From a virus: DNA of 33,670 nt. The notes beneath the pieces are model-generated. The model was not told the origin of the DNA. It did not search any database and saw only the letters and a program-made list of their open reading frames with translations. A program made the translations under genes and the position numbers. Shown piece after piece: positions 8,041-16,075 of the stretch. The stretch covers positions 1 to 33,670 of the IMG/VR virus record IMGVR_UViG_3300031759_000095. One strand, written 5' to 3'. How positions within the stretch are numbered: the first letter of the stretch is position 1; each line of letters opens with the position of its first letter.

Positions 8041-8559
8041 CTATGGTGTAAATGTCTGGTCTATAGGGGCAAGATCAATTTCAATCGCCAGCATTGATTG
8101 CTGAACAGTTGAAACGGTTGGCTTGTATTGTACTCTCGCTGCCAATTTCCAGCGTTGAATATACTGGGATTCTCCACTAATCAACGGAATTTGAACAGGA
8201 TCATCAGCATACAAAGGCTGAATGTTTGCCGGGAAAATCTCGGTTGCGTATTCATCCCTAAACAAAGTTACCGTTTCCGCTGCCCATGCTTGAGATAATG
8301 GGCCATAGAAATCGAGCTGCACTTCATAGATCATAGAGGAAAGAATAGACTTTCCTTGGGTTAGGGAGTCGTAAGTATCCACATTGAAGGAGAGCCTATC
8401 CATCCCGTTATTATTCATCGCAATAAACGGGCCATTTGGCATTGGAACCCTGTTGTCCTGCTGCTGAATAATTTCTACATTGGACGGAATGTACGTTTTA
8501 AAAAACGTCACAAACGCCCGAAATACGTCTTGGTCGATAATGTCTATCGTCACGGCCAT
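8041..8559 (-). CDS. Neck / tail terminator protein (gp12-like)
   Basis: This 172-aa protein is encoded just before the sheath, the place of the tail terminator. It begins with DQDVFRAFVTFFKTYIPSNV and continues IIQQQDNRVPMPNGPFIAMN. The LSFNVDTYD, SMIYEVQLDFYGPLSQAWAA and ETVTLFRDEYATEIFP segments follow. This is the recognisable layout of the neck terminator family (gp12-like) that caps the tube and sheath and joins the tail to the head connector. The C terminus, RWKLAARVQYKPTVSTVQQS, supplies the last strand. The gene is separated by only 1 nt from the upstream connector gene. Confidence 0.75.
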   Translation of the reverse strand: MAVTIDIIDQDVFRAFVTFFKTYIPSNVEIIQQQDNRVPMPNGPFIAMNNNGMDRLSFNVDTYDSLTQGKSILSSMIYEVQLDFYGPLSQAWAAETVTLFRDEYATEIFPANIQPLYADDPVQIPLISGESQYIQRWKLAARVQYKPTVSTVQQSMLAIEIDLAPIDQTFTP

Positions 8560-8560
8560 T

Positions 8561-8944
8561 TTAATCGTCCTGCAAAGTCACAATGACATGACACCAATCA
8601 GGCCAAGTCTCATTAACCTGTGTAACCAACCAATTCCTATTGCATCCTCCGGGGATCTCAGGGAAAACCAGAATGTCACCACCAAGCTGATCCACTCGAA
8701 CCACGCCAACAGCATTGCCATAGAGGTAAACCGAGCGCATAACTGAATTGATGTTCAGACCGTCAGTATGTTGTAAGTCGGACGCGCTAAGAGCCTGAAT
8801 TTGAGCCTCAACTGTCAACGTAATGGTCTGAGGGGTACGCCGACCAGCATCATCAGTGATATATCCATTGGATTGCTTCCATTGGATCTGAACGTTTTTA
8901 TTCGTGATCTGGGTATATTTGTTAGCAATAGCTCGGAGATTCAT
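8561..8944 (-). CDS. Head-tail connector / neck protein
   Basis: This 127-aa beta-rich protein contains VQIQWKQSNGYITDDAGRRT, a loop-strand pattern (TLTVEAQIQALSASDLQHTD), SVMRSVYLYGNAVGVVRVDQ and GGDILVFPEIPGG, and ends WLVTQVNETWPDWCHVIVTL. The repeated 'W.V..V.ETW..W..V.V..Q' ending is common in neck proteins of DUF3383-sheath myophages, often annotated collar or head closure. It starts within a TAATG junction with the gp10-like gene. The likely role is head closure or a ring between portal adaptor and tail terminator. I recognise the protein type, but its precise place in the neck is inferred from order only. Confidence 0.6.
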   Translation of the reverse strand: MNLRAIANKYTQITNKNVQIQWKQSNGYITDDAGRRTPQTITLTVEAQIQALSASDLQHTDGLNINSVMRSVYLYGNAVGVVRVDQLGGDILVFPEIPGGCNRNWLVTQVNETWPDWCHVIVTLQDD

Positions 8945-9423
8945 TAGCCACCCTTCGCGGTAAAGTCAGAACCAGCCTTATTGACTGCGTTTTGCACCGA
9001 AGCAACCATTAAACCAGTATCAACCAAAGGTTTAGAAGAGCCTTTCCTTTTGATTGTCGCTGGAGAATTGGGAGGTGAATCAACTTTTGAAATAGTAACT
9101 TGAATATCAGCAGCAGCGGATATCCCAACAAGGTCTAGCACGTCAAAAGCCGTCATTTTGCCCATGACTACTTTTGGAATTCTGCTTGCAATGATTTTTG
9201 TCCATTCGTGCTTATTTGCTTTGACAGTTGGACGCATGAAGGGACGAGGAGGGATGTTAACTTCTGGTGCTCCAAACTCTTGAATGGTCGCAACATAAGC
9301 AACTGGAGTGCCTTCTTCGTAATTTATCCCAGATGGAAAGCCAACTTGAGCAACCATACCATCGAATTCTTCAGGAACTCGCTCAAAAGTTGCCTTGATC
9401 TTTTCGAGGTTGAGCTTCTTCAT
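8944..9423 (-). CDS. HK97 gp10-like tail completion / neck protein
   Basis: This 159-aa protein shows the pattern of the HK97-gp10-like family: an N-terminal region with MVAQVGFPSG, then TPVAYVATIQEFGAPEVNIP, PRPFMRPTV and HEWTKI, and a C-terminal KPLVDTGLMVASVQNAV. The 'A.I.EFG......PPRPFMRP' and 'L.DTG.L..S..' motifs are diagnostic. Members form part of the head-tail interface in siphophages and myophages. The ATG directly abuts the stop of the DUF4054 gene, and the stop overlaps the next start (TAATG), so the neck genes are tightly coupled. Confidence 0.75.
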   Translation of the reverse strand: MKKLNLEKIKATFERVPEEFDGMVAQVGFPSGINYEEGTPVAYVATIQEFGAPEVNIPPRPFMRPTVKANKHEWTKIIASRIPKVVMGKMTAFDVLDLVGISAAADIQVTISKVDSPPNSPATIKRKGSSKPLVDTGLMVASVQNAVNKAGSDFTAKGG

Positions 9424-9873
9424 TTAACCAAATATCCCACCAGCGCGTCTAAAGCCTTGATTCTCGATGCTGCCACCAACGTATAGACCAACGTTAGCAA
9501 CGGCTCTTAGAAGGGCTCTAAGCTGGTTTCCGTACGGGGTAGTAGATAGCCACCATCCAAACGCTGTTTTTGCTGGAGGGGGCACGAGAGAAACGTTAAC
9601 AGTCCCCTCGGAAGATCCAGACACAACTACAGCAGGGATTCCGCTATTGATTAGCGTAAATGATGCTGCAAGATGAGCGCACATCAAATCTATAGCCAAC
9701 TGAAGTTGCTTAGAATTGAAGTTCCAAGGATAGTTGTTATCAATGTTGATATAGGCCGTTCCCATCGTCCACCAACCATCAAGCTGAGCAGTTGGGTAGG
9801 CAGTCGTATCCTCAAACTGGGGAAACTGTTCTCTAAATGCTGAGTCGTTGAAGGTTGGGGTCGTGGAAGTCAT
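9424..9873 (-). CDS. Head-tail adaptor, DUF4054 family
   Basis: This 149-aa protein opens with FNDSAFREQFPQFEDTTAYP, where 'F...FP.F.....Y....L...W..A..Y.....' is the DUF4054 signature. The helix QLQLAIDLMCAHLAASFTLI follows, then VNVSLVPPPAKTAFGWWLST and a final helix with YGNQLRALLRAVANVGLYVG. DUF4054 proteins are head-to-tail connectors placed directly after capsid genes, probably forming the ring below the portal. Gene order (major capsid, small protein, DUF4054, gp10-like) agrees with this. Confidence 0.8.
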   Translation of the reverse strand: MTSTTPTFNDSAFREQFPQFEDTTAYPTAQLDGWWTMGTAYINIDNNYPWNFNSKQLQLAIDLMCAHLAASFTLINSGIPAVVVSGSSEGTVNVSLVPPPAKTAFGWWLSTTPYGNQLRALLRAVANVGLYVGGSIENQGFRRAGGIFG

Positions 9874-9875
9874 AT

Positions 9876-10241
9876 TTAGCCTTTGCCTACTTTTGGCTTC
9901 TCTTCATCGGTTTTATAGTCAGCATCCGTCAAGGGAGCTGATTCATCTTCCATATTCATATCGGAAGCAACTTTTTCGGCTTCTGCATTCTTGGCTTTAA
10001 CTACCAGAAAGCCTTTTGCTTCATGCTCCTTGAATTGCACATTGCGCTGTAATTCTTCAAGGTCATATTCAGAAATCTCAGTGCTGACACCGATAGGGGT
10101 AATCAGTCGATCGTTTGCAACACCTGTACCGCCCTTGATGAGAACTGAATGACCTTTGACGGGCAAATCTGCACCGCCTTGATTCCAGTTCGTATAGAGT
10201 TGATCGTTTGCAAGCGTTGAAAAAACGTAGTGTTTTGCCAT
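9876..10241 (-). CDS. Hypothetical protein between capsid and neck genes
   Basis: This 121-aa protein follows the major capsid gene. Residues 1-55 (MAKHYVFSTLANDQLYTNWN, then LPVKGHSVLIKGGTGVANDR) form a small beta-like domain. The C-terminal half is charged (AEAEKVASDMNMEDESAPLT, then TDEEKPKVGKG) and likely disordered. The 'MAKHYVFSTLANDQLYTNW' opening recurs in phage structural loci with DUF2184 capsids, so it is probably a virion component. I know of no defined function. A hairpin pair lies in the 96-bp gap upstream, so its expression may differ from that of the capsid. Confidence 0.6.
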   Translation of the reverse strand: MAKHYVFSTLANDQLYTNWNQGGADLPVKGHSVLIKGGTGVANDRLITPIGVSTEISEYDLEELQRNVQFKEHEAKGFLVVKAKNAEAEKVASDMNMEDESAPLTDADYKTDEEKPKVGKG

Positions 10242-10265
10242 TTCTTTATCCTTTTGTGTTGAATT

Positions 10266-10330
10266 GGCGGGAGAAATCCCCCCGCCGATCCAATGTTACT
10301 CCAGCAAGTAAGGGCAGTCTATGACCGCCC
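10266..10330 (-). terminator. Tandem hairpins downstream of the major capsid gene
   Basis: The 96-bp gap after the capsid stop holds two strong hairpins. On the plus strand GGGCAGTC (10312-10319) pairs with GACCGCCC (10323-10330) around a 3-nt loop with one G-T wobble, and GGCGGG (10266-10271) pairs with CCCGCC (10281-10286). Neither is followed by a good T run on the minus strand, so they could be partial terminators, RNA-processing sites or 3'-end stabilisers. All three would keep capsid mRNA more abundant than downstream mRNA. Confidence 0.45.
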
Positions 10331-10337
10331 CTCCCCG

Positions 10338-11438
10338 TTAGATTCCTGAGTAACGAACCACTGCATAAGGTCTTTTCAGAAGTACGCCAGCAGTTGCGTT
10401 GCTGTAGTCTTCTTCGTAAGCCTTAGCCTGTTTCTCTACGCCGAGAGCTTGGAACTTGGCAGGTACAACCTGAACCCAAGTACGGCTATCGTCGCTTGCG
10501 CCATCTTCAACTTCTTCCGCATACAGGTAGAACACGTTAGCGCCACCGTTTGCGTAATTGAGCTGAGGAGCAGAAATAACGCGCAGCTTTGGATAGGTCT
10601 TGTTCAACCAGTCACGAACCGAGATGCCGAAGTCAGAAGTTACTGACAGGTACTGATAAGCATCGGTTGGCAGGGCCAGAGTAAGCTCAGCACTTTCTGG
10701 GTTGATCGTGTCCTGAGACTGGGTTTGGAGCTGTGCAGCAGCAACCCGAATGTCAGCAACGATCTGCAAAAAGGTTTTCGTACTCCAAAGCGTAGAACCG
10801 CCCGTTCCCGTTGCAGCAACGGTCACATAAGCAGGGAGGCCCGGATCATTCAGGAAACCATACGTCAGGTTGCTACCGTTGTTGAAACCGTAAAAACCGA
10901 CGAGGTTACGCTGGATTTCAAGAGCCAGAGCAGCAGAAGCGCGTTTTTCAGCAGAAGAGCTGATACGGATACGAGCTGCACGAGCTTCTTCGAGCATACC
11001 AACCTTAATGCCCTTTTCGAAACGGACAACCGTTCTACGGACAAAGTTGGTGTTCCAAGAAGCAAGAGGAACGTTCGTGTAATCGCCGTAAGGAATGGCG
11101 TTACCGATTGGCTCCAAGAGGCCCTGTACGATTTCCTGATCTTCCCATGAGCCAGTCGTGGAAATACCGCAAAGCTCGTCGATTTTACGAGCTGCAGTTA
11201 CAACCTTGACGAAACCGGGAAGCCAGTTCTGAAGGAACTGAACAGGAGTCGTGATGCTAGGCTGGGATACATCGGCCTGAGTATCCATTGCATAGTTGGC
11301 CATAGCGCGGATGTTCTTCGCGCCAAAGTTAATACCGAGGTCTCCGAGTGCAGCGTAATCGGAAACATCATCGGCAGACATTTGGACCGCACGAACATCG
11401 CGGGGTCCAATAAAGCTGCGTTCGAGAGAGTTGCTCAT
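10338..11438 (-). CDS. Major capsid protein, DUF2184 family
   Basis: This 366-aa protein is the major head subunit of the DUF2184 type (HK97-like fold). Recognisable parts are PVQFLQNWLPGFVKVVTAAR, KIDELCGISTTGSWEDQEIV, VPLASWNTNFVRRTVVRFEK and GIKVGMLEEARAARIRISSS, plus AALALEIQRNLVGFYG. The C terminus contains FQALGVEKQAKAYEEDYSNA and TAGVLLKRPYAVVRYSGI. The 'W....V...E.P.GN....D....P...' type of layout and the closing 'R.Y.VVR..GI' are family features. It follows the protease/scaffold and cement genes, the classical head assembly order. The length is normal for the family. Confidence 0.9.
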   Translation of the reverse strand: MSNSLERSFIGPRDVRAVQMSADDVSDYAALGDLGINFGAKNIRAMANYAMDTQADVSQPSITTPVQFLQNWLPGFVKVVTAARKIDELCGISTTGSWEDQEIVQGLLEPIGNAIPYGDYTNVPLASWNTNFVRRTVVRFEKGIKVGMLEEARAARIRISSSAEKRASAALALEIQRNLVGFYGFNNGSNLTYGFLNDPGLPAYVTVAATGTGGSTLWSTKTFLQIVADIRVAAAQLQTQSQDTINPESAELTLALPTDAYQYLSVTSDFGISVRDWLNKTYPKLRVISAPQLNYANGGANVFYLYAEEVEDGASDDSRTWVQVVPAKFQALGVEKQAKAYEEDYSNATAGVLLKRPYAVVRYSGI

Positions 11439-11451
11439 ATTTCAGTCCTTA

Positions 11452-11964
11452 TTAGTCAGTGATACGGATAGCCGTCAAGCCAGCACCGCTGATTGGATAG
11501 TTCCAAACAACGCAATTTGGGATGAGGGCATTGCCAGTGGTTTCTGAGCTGCCGGGAGCAACTGCAGACAGAACTCCAGTCGTGGTGTTGTACTGAATCC
11601 AGTCACCAATGTTTGCAGCACCCGTAAGGCTTACAACGATGGTTCCCATCGTCATGAATTCGCCCTGTGAATTAGCTGACAGGAACATGGTTGGATCAAG
11701 AGGAGCGCCACCCACTGCACCATAAGAAGCGTAAGCTTTTGGATTGACCAAAATACCCGCGAATACGGTTGAGCCAGAAGTGATAGTGCCACCTTGGGTT
11801 GCAATGTTCGTTGAATTGCTCTTCGTGAAAGCAAGGCCGATAGTACCGCCATTGCTGTCAAGCGTAAGAGAATCAACGCGCTGAGGACCGTCAACAATCA
11901 ATTCGCCGGGGATACCGAAACCGAGATTGACGTTAACTACGGATTGGAAACTCGCAGCAGTCAT
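11452..11964 (-). CDS. Capsid cement / decoration protein (Gp24-like)
   Basis: This 170-aa protein begins with QSVVNVNLGFGIPGELIVDG and PQRVDSLTLDSNG. 'GF.GEL..DGP.R......L.S' is the usual opening of the structural cement protein family that stabilises the expanded capsid. The middle, VFAGILVNPKAYASYG, and GEFMTMGTIVVSLTGAANIG also fit. In homologous phages it is encoded just before or after the major capsid gene, as here. It would bind the outside of the head and has no enzymatic motifs. The spacing is 13 nt to the capsid and 2 nt to the protease/scaffold gene. Confidence 0.8.
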   Translation of the reverse strand: MTAASFQSVVNVNLGFGIPGELIVDGPQRVDSLTLDSNGGTIGLAFTKSNSTNIATQGGTITSGSTVFAGILVNPKAYASYGAVGGAPLDPTMFLSANSQGEFMTMGTIVVSLTGAANIGDWIQYNTTTGVLSAVAPGSSETTGNALIPNCVVWNYPISGAGLTAIRITD

Positions 11965-11966
11965 GA

Positions 11967-12530
11967 TTATTTACCTTCCAAGAAACGTGAAACGAAATTG
12001 CCCTTACGAGCAGCAGGAGCAGAGTCCATGCCAGAACGTGAAGGAGCACCCTTGCCCATAAGGTATGCCTCAAGGAAAGTCACTCGTGACTCTTTCGAAA
12101 CATCCAAGCCAAGCTTTTTACAGCCATACTTTGCCATCTTGCTCAGGTCCATTTCAGAGTGATCGAACGCTCCAATATGGGCTGAAAGCTTTTCGTATAG
12201 CTTATTCTTTTTCGCGATTGAGAACTGAACGCTTCTAGCAATAGCTGCAGCGTCCATGCCTTCGCCTCTTTCGCCTTCCTTTTCTTCTTCCTTCTGACCG
12301 CCTACACCGTACTGAGGGACTTCCTCGTCTTCGGTTACTTCGGGCTTATCCTCTAATGGAAGATCACCTTCTTCGTCATCATCGGAAACAGCTTCCGCAC
12401 CAGCAGAACCAAATTCTTGGCCTGTGAGCTGCTGAATCTTTGCCAGCTTTGGCATGACTTCTTCGAGGAATTTATGCACTTCCTCCAAAGTCATTGGGCT
12501 CCCGCCCATTTCTTTGTTTTCTTCAGCCAT
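11967..12530 (-). CDS. Putative internal scaffold protein (in-frame alternative start)
   Basis: Inside the protease gene an ATG at 12528-12530 (Met372) is preceded by AAGGAG (12540-12545 on the minus strand) with a 9-nt spacer, among the best Shine-Dalgarno sites in this gene. It would yield a 187-aa protein, [20 protein letters not shown] onwards, that is acidic ([20 protein letters not shown]), then helical ([20 protein letters not shown]). This is the composition of a capsid scaffold. It repeats the logic of lambda C/Nu3, where the scaffold is made from an internal start of the protease gene. The start signal is seen in the sequence; use of it is inferred. Confidence 0.55.
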   Translation of the reverse strand: MAEENKEMGGSPMTLEEVHKFLEEVMPKLAKIQQLTGQEFGSAGAEAVSDDDEEGDLPLEDKPEVTEDEEVPQYGVGGQKEEEKEGERGEGMDAAAIARSVQFSIAKKNKLYEKLSAHIGAFDHSEMDLSKMAKYGCKKLGLDVSKESRVTFLEAYLMGKGAPSRSGMDSAPAARKGNFVSRFLEGK

Positions 12531-13643
12531 GTTAATGAACTCCTTATTGTCTACAGTGAAAGTAAAATGGTCTAAAACCGCCACATCGGGGCCCATGCGT
12601 CCGTTATCGACAAGGGCTAGATGATTGCCCCGAATGTCCCGTTGAATGTAATCATACTGCATTCCGTCATAAACGCCGGGGGAGTATTCATACCTGCAGC
12701 GGTATCCGCATGACAATTCTTTTTTCCCGCTAGCAATGAGGTTGGCCATTGCTTCCGAGAATACCTTGATATTGCCCTTTAGGGTCATTCCGTCGAAATG
12801 AACATCTTGTCCAATAACGCCCTGAACGCCCTTTTGCTCGGAAGGAGTCAATCCAGCATCTTCACTGCCAAGCATAGTATGGTTATCAATCCAAGGAATA
12901 AGTTTAAACGAATCAACGCAATCCGACGAGCCCAGTTCCTCAGCGGGTCGATAAACCATATAGATTTTGTTTGGGTCGCACTCGTCGGAAATCGACCGAC
13001 CAGAATAAGGGAATACCCCTACCATTGAGAGAGGGTTATCTTTTACTTCGAACCACCCGTTCGTATCGTATTCTCTTTTATCCATTCCCGAAGCGTTCGC
13101 TTCAGCAGCTTCCGCGATTTTTTCTTCATCCCCGTCAATCTTCGGAAACAACGGTTCAGGTGCATCCGCAATGGATGCCCAGACATATTCGCTGTGCTCG
13201 TCATTCAGTTCTGGCTCGAATTCGCCATCATTACATCCGAAGAGTCGAACCTTGCCTTCTTCATAAATCAGGTTAATGCCTGTCTCTGGGACGTGCATGG
13301 TCTCTTCTCTCGACTCGCGAATAGCGCTTTCAATCGGAGATTCTCCTTCTTCAACGTGACCACCGGGAAAGCCCCAGGTATCATCCTTGGTTCTTTTCAT
13401 CCAGAGAATCCTTTCGCCGTCCGTGTAGACGATAAAAGCCACAATTTCAGAATCTGGCTCTTCCTTGAGGTCTCGTTTGTGTGATTGGATCTCTTCTTCA
13501 GTCAATTTCTCATCAACACCGTGAGATTTACGAGCATTGCTATAGGCAATTGCGACTGCCTGATTTTGCGGATATCCGCTCTTAACCAGCTCAGCAATGT
13601 TCGAGCTGATCGTCTCTTTTGAATAACCTTCTTTGAGGGGCAT
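11967..13643 (-). CDS. Nudix - prohead protease (DUF2213-like) - scaffold polyprotein
   Basis: This 558-aa protein has four visible parts. Residues 1-39 form an [20 protein letters not shown]-type helix pair. Residues 62-165 are a Nudix hydrolase with the box [20 protein letters not shown] (Gly95 to Glu114). Residues 195-360 look like the DUF2213 capsid protease, with possible catalytic residues His255 (IDNHT), Ser311 (ELSCGY) and His341 (GNHLAL). Residues 372-558 are acidic and helical and look like a scaffold. The position directly before cement and capsid is where head maturation proteases lie. Protease-scaffold fusions are familiar; the N-terminal Nudix domain is a less common extra whose substrate is unknown. 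The start is coupled to the preceding gene by TAATG. Catalytic residues are inferred from motif spacing. Confidence 0.8.
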   Translation of the reverse strand: MPLKEGYSKETISSNIAELVKSGYPQNQAVAIAYSNARKSHGVDEKLTEEEIQSHKRDLKEEPDSEIVAFIVYTDGERILWMKRTKDDTWGFPGGHVEEGESPIESAIRESREETMHVPETGINLIYEEGKVRLFGCNDGEFEPELNDEHSEYVWASIADAPEPLFPKIDGDEEKIAEAAEANASGMDKREYDTNGWFEVKDNPLSMVGVFPYSGRSISDECDPNKIYMVYRPAEELGSSDCVDSFKLIPWIDNHTMLGSEDAGLTPSEQKGVQGVIGQDVHFDGMTLKGNIKVFSEAMANLIASGKKELSCGYRCRYEYSPGVYDGMQYDYIQRDIRGNHLALVDNGRMGPDVAVLDHFTFTVDNKEFINMAEENKEMGGSPMTLEEVHKFLEEVMPKLAKIQQLTGQEFGSAGAEAVSDDDEEGDLPLEDKPEVTEDEEVPQYGVGGQKEEEKEGERGEGMDAAAIARSVQFSIAKKNKLYEKLSAHIGAFDHSEMDLSKMAKYGCKKLGLDVSKESRVTFLEAYLMGKGAPSRSGMDSAPAARKGNFVSRFLEGK

Positions 13644-14008
13644 TAGATGATCCTCCCTGTCTGGAAAGGAATGTTCGTAACATTCAACAAAACGGTAGCT
13701 TCACGAGTGTTGCCCTCGTTAGTATCGAACAATGGCCGAATGGTATAGATTTGATTGGTTGAGCCAGTTGGAACTACACCTTCAGAAATCTGGACAGATA
13801 TGACTTTCCCGGCAAGTGCAGTGACTCCATCAGAAAATGTGACTGGAACTGTGTTTACGGCTGGAGCTGCAAAAACAAGCCCAGATTGATCTGCTGTTAT
13901 TCCTAGAATTGAGGTAATAATCTCGCCAGCATCTAGCATATTGGTGCAGTCAATGTCATACCAGATTGCCTCACTGGTCCGCTTTTCAAGAATGTAAGTG
14001 TTACTCAT
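13643..14008 (-). CDS. Hypothetical phage protein, probably structural
   Basis: This 121-aa protein contains a short N-terminal part ([20 protein letters not shown]) and a beta-sandwich-like remainder ([40 protein letters not shown] and [19 protein letters not shown]). It has no enzymatic motif. Similar small proteins occur between fibre and head genes in other phages, so a virion surface or appendage role is plausible but unproven. It overlaps the repeat-protein gene by 8 nt and the protease gene by 1 nt (TAATG), which places it firmly in the same transcript. Confidence 0.55.
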   Translation of the reverse strand: MSNTYILEKRTSEAIWYDIDCTNMLDAGEIITSILGITADQSGLVFAAPAVNTVPVTFSDGVTALAGKVISVQISEGVVPTGSTNQIYTIRPLFDTNEGNTREATVLLNVTNIPFQTGRII

Positions 14009-15455
14009 TCGGTCTCCAATAATTCAATCTGGGAGGCATTTCCCAATAGTCTGGTCTGGAAAGTATGCAACCGCACCAATAATCCGGTCTTGGGACAAGA
14101 TGCCACACTTTTTCCGATTTGTTGAAGATCGGAGCGCAAGTGTAGATATCAACGACATTGCCACTTTCAACCACCACAACCACAACATAGACTGATTCAT
14201 CCTGAGCATCTATGGCGTGACCAAATTCATCAATTTGAACCGCTGCCGTAAGTAGCTGAGACTGTATGTCTATTGCATTGGCTTCTTCAGCTACTATAAC
14301 CGAAGAAATCATGTTTTGAGGATAAAAATCGGCCATTTGGCTAGATTCCACCTGCTGAACGAATGCGGTCATTTGCTCGGATATTGAATCTTTGGCAAAT
14401 CCAGATTCAGAAATGGCCAGTAAAGCCGTGAGCAATTCTGAGAACTGATCGCTTGCTTTGTTCGTTTCAGTCACGGTTACGAAAGCCGTCACGTTTTCAG
14501 TGACAACATCCTTCAGTGATCCAGCCTCAACAATGAATACTGGGGCTGTCATGTTTTCTGAAACCACATCTGAAGCTCTAGCTGATTCAGATACGCTATT
14601 AGGCGCGGTCATCTGTTCTGAAGTTGAGTCAGAAGACGAGGCTTGTGCCGACTCTGAAATGGTTACTCCATCGACGGCATTCTCTGACACCACATCAACA
14701 GCCTTTACTACTTCCAATAGGCTTATAGGAGCGGTCATAGCCTCATTAGCAGAGTCAGACAAAAGAGCGGATTCCACAACAGCGTTCGGAGCCGTCATAT
14801 TTTCAGACGTTGAATCTTTTGCGTTTATTGCATCAGCAAGCGAAAGCGGAGAGGTCATTTGTTCAGAAACAGAATCAACCGCTTGTCCAGAATCGGTTGC
14901 AGAAACCGGAACACTTACCGAAACGCTTTCTCTTTCTGCGCTAAGTGTCTGTTCCGAAATGGAAATAGGAGCTGTCATGTTTTCTGATACCGAATCAGAA
15001 GAAATAGCAGCCTCAGAGACGTTTACTGCATCCGTTGAATTCTGTGATACCAAATCAGTTGAAACCGTGACTTCAGTCAGTGAGACGGCATCAGTGCTAT
15101 TTTGAGAAACAGAATCAGATATTGCTGCACTTTCCAACACTGACTGAGGAGCAGCCATTGATTCTGATTGGCTGTCATTTAGGCTTTCAAATTCCAAAAT
15201 TGAAATTGGCGCGGTCATATTCTCTGATGCTGCATCATTGGCAGCAGCAGATTCAATTATGGATAATGCAGAGTTCGTATTTTGAGAAGCTGAATCATTT
15301 ATCTGTGCATTTTCTAGGGAATAAACAGCATCAACAGAATTTTGAGAGGTACTATCGTTTGATGTAACGGAATCAGCAACATTCGCAATGAAATATACCT
15401 TTTGGGAAGGATTCCCGCTTATTGAGTTGTAGGAGAATGGAGCAATCCCGAGCAT
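14001..15455 (-). CDS. Tandem 20-residue repeat protein, possibly a virion surface protein
   Basis: This 484-aa protein consists almost entirely of a 20-residue repeat. Residues 48-429 hold 19 units, and residues 25-47 are a degenerate first unit. The consensus is E-S-A-x-x-x-D-S-x-S-E-N-M-T-A-P-I-S, and one unit has a 2-residue insertion. The repeats are Ser/Ala/Asp/Glu-rich with no Cys; the pattern of a hydrophobic position every few residues suggests an extended or beta-solenoid stalk. The C-terminal 30 residues differ: three copies of an R-x-x-Y-W motif (RPDYW, RPDYW, RLNYW). The gene lies among fibre-like genes. It may be a head or tail appendage, but that is inferred from composition and place; no family is recognised. 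Confidence 0.6.
   Translation of the reverse strand: MLGIAPFSYNSISGNPSQKVYFIANVADSVTSNDSTSQNSVDAVYSLENAQINDSASQNTNSALSIIESAAANDAASENMTAPISILEFESLNDSQSESMAAPQSVLESAAISDSVSQNSTDAVSLTEVTVSTDLVSQNSTDAVNVSEAAISSDSVSENMTAPISISEQTLSAERESVSVSVPVSATDSGQAVDSVSEQMTSPLSLADAINAKDSTSENMTAPNAVVESALLSDSANEAMTAPISLLEVVKAVDVVSENAVDGVTISESAQASSSDSTSEQMTAPNSVSESARASDVVSENMTAPVFIVEAGSLKDVVTENVTAFVTVTETNKASDQFSELLTALLAISESGFAKDSISEQMTAFVQQVESSQMADFYPQNMISSVIVAEEANAIDIQSQLLTAAVQIDEFGHAIDAQDESVYVVVVVVESGNVVDIYTCAPIFNKSEKVWHLVPRPDYWCGCILSRPDYWEMPPRLNYWRPNE
14169..15314 (-). repeat. 19 tandem copies of a 60-bp (20-codon) coding repeat
   Basis: Units 2 to 20 of the repeat protein each take 60 bp, apart from one unit of 66 bp. 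The protein consensus is better kept than the DNA, so the copies are old and under selection rather than recently amplified. The most conserved stretch encodes SENMTAP, which occurs in several units as the same coding pattern. Confidence 0.75.
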
Positions 15456-15466
15456 TTATAATGCCT

Positions 15467-15781
15467 TTAAACCGTGGATGATTCTGCATTTGCCGGAATC
15501 TGAGCTACTCCATCAATGTATACAATGGGGGGAACATGATTGTTCCAAGCATCAAGAGCGGACTGAAAAGGAGAAAAATCGGTGAAGGATTCATTGGGAG
15601 CTTTAGTGAATTTGTCTCCATCAAAGATTTCCTTGTATTCGATGATTCCTGCAGTCCCATACCATTGAACCGCATGAATCGAAGAATCAATGCTGAAGGT
15701 TAGATTGTTATAGCCAACACCATTTACATACACGCTCTGGTCATCTGCAATGATGGCAATCTTGCTAGTTGAATCAGCCAC
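15467..15781 (-). CDS. Hypothetical phage protein
   Basis: This 104-aa protein contains IAIIADDQSVYVNGVGYNNL, an IHAVQWYGTAGIIEY strand, and the segment SFTDFSPFQSALDAWNNHVP. The 'I.DD..V.V.GV.Y..L......IHAVQWYG..G.IEY' pattern occurs in many small phage proteins encoded next to tail fibres, where its function is unknown. Given its place between the fibre and repeat-protein genes it could be a fibre-associated assembly factor; this is an inference only. The start overlaps the preceding gene by 8 nt. No membrane segment or catalytic motif is visible. Confidence 0.6.
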   Translation of the reverse strand: MADSTSKIAIIADDQSVYVNGVGYNNLTFSIDSSIHAVQWYGTAGIIEYKEIFDGDKFTKAPNESFTDFSPFQSALDAWNNHVPPIVYIDGVAQIPANAESSTV

Positions 15782-16067
15782 TTAATAGCCTCCCATTTTG
15801 GTGAATAGTAGCAAGCAGCACTTGTTGGCTAGATTCATTTGATTTAACCATTTCATTTCTAAATGACTCAACTGCTGCCCCGGTTTGTCGTTGCATCTGG
15901 CTATTTTCAATTAAAAGGACCGGAATCCATGAAATAGCACAATCCCATTCATCGACAGGTTCCCCTGTGTTTGGATTTTGTCCCCTGAGTTTTACAAAAA
16001 AATTGCACTCTAGTTTTTTGCATTCGCCTTGAACAAAAGGGCAAAAATTTCCTTTTTCGATTTTCAT
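15774..16067 (-). CDS. Hypothetical protein with conserved cysteines
   Basis: This 97-aa protein starts with CPFVQGECKKLECNFFVKLR, then has GQNPNTGEPVDEWDCAISWI. The spacing C-x6-C-x4-C, with a fourth Cys about 30 residues later, suggests a small metal-binding or redox site. The second half (LLIENSQMQRQTGAAVESFR, then NEMVKSNESSQQVLLATIHQ) is helical. I recognise it as a protein type that recurs beside phage fibre genes, without known function. It directly follows the tail-fibre gene (8-nt gap) and overlaps the next one. An Fe-S or Zn role would be a guess. Confidence 0.6.
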   Translation of the reverse strand: MKIEKGNFCPFVQGECKKLECNFFVKLRGQNPNTGEPVDEWDCAISWIPVLLIENSQMQRQTGAAVESFRNEMVKSNESSQQVLLATIHQNGRLLSG

Positions 16068-16075
16068 GTTTTCCT

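Noticed and set aside
10725-11150. Plus-strand open frame inside the major capsid gene
   Set aside because: It is antisense to a confidently recognised capsid gene, with no Shine-Dalgarno and no domain-like text.
14458-15105. Long plus-strand open frame (215 aa) opposite the repeat protein
   Set aside because: It is the antisense shadow of the 60-bp repeats; its own repetition mirrors that of the minus-strand protein, which has proper overlap with neighbours.
14169-15314. CRISPR-like repeat array
   Set aside because: The period is 60 bp without spacers, it is in frame and coding, and no cas genes are present.
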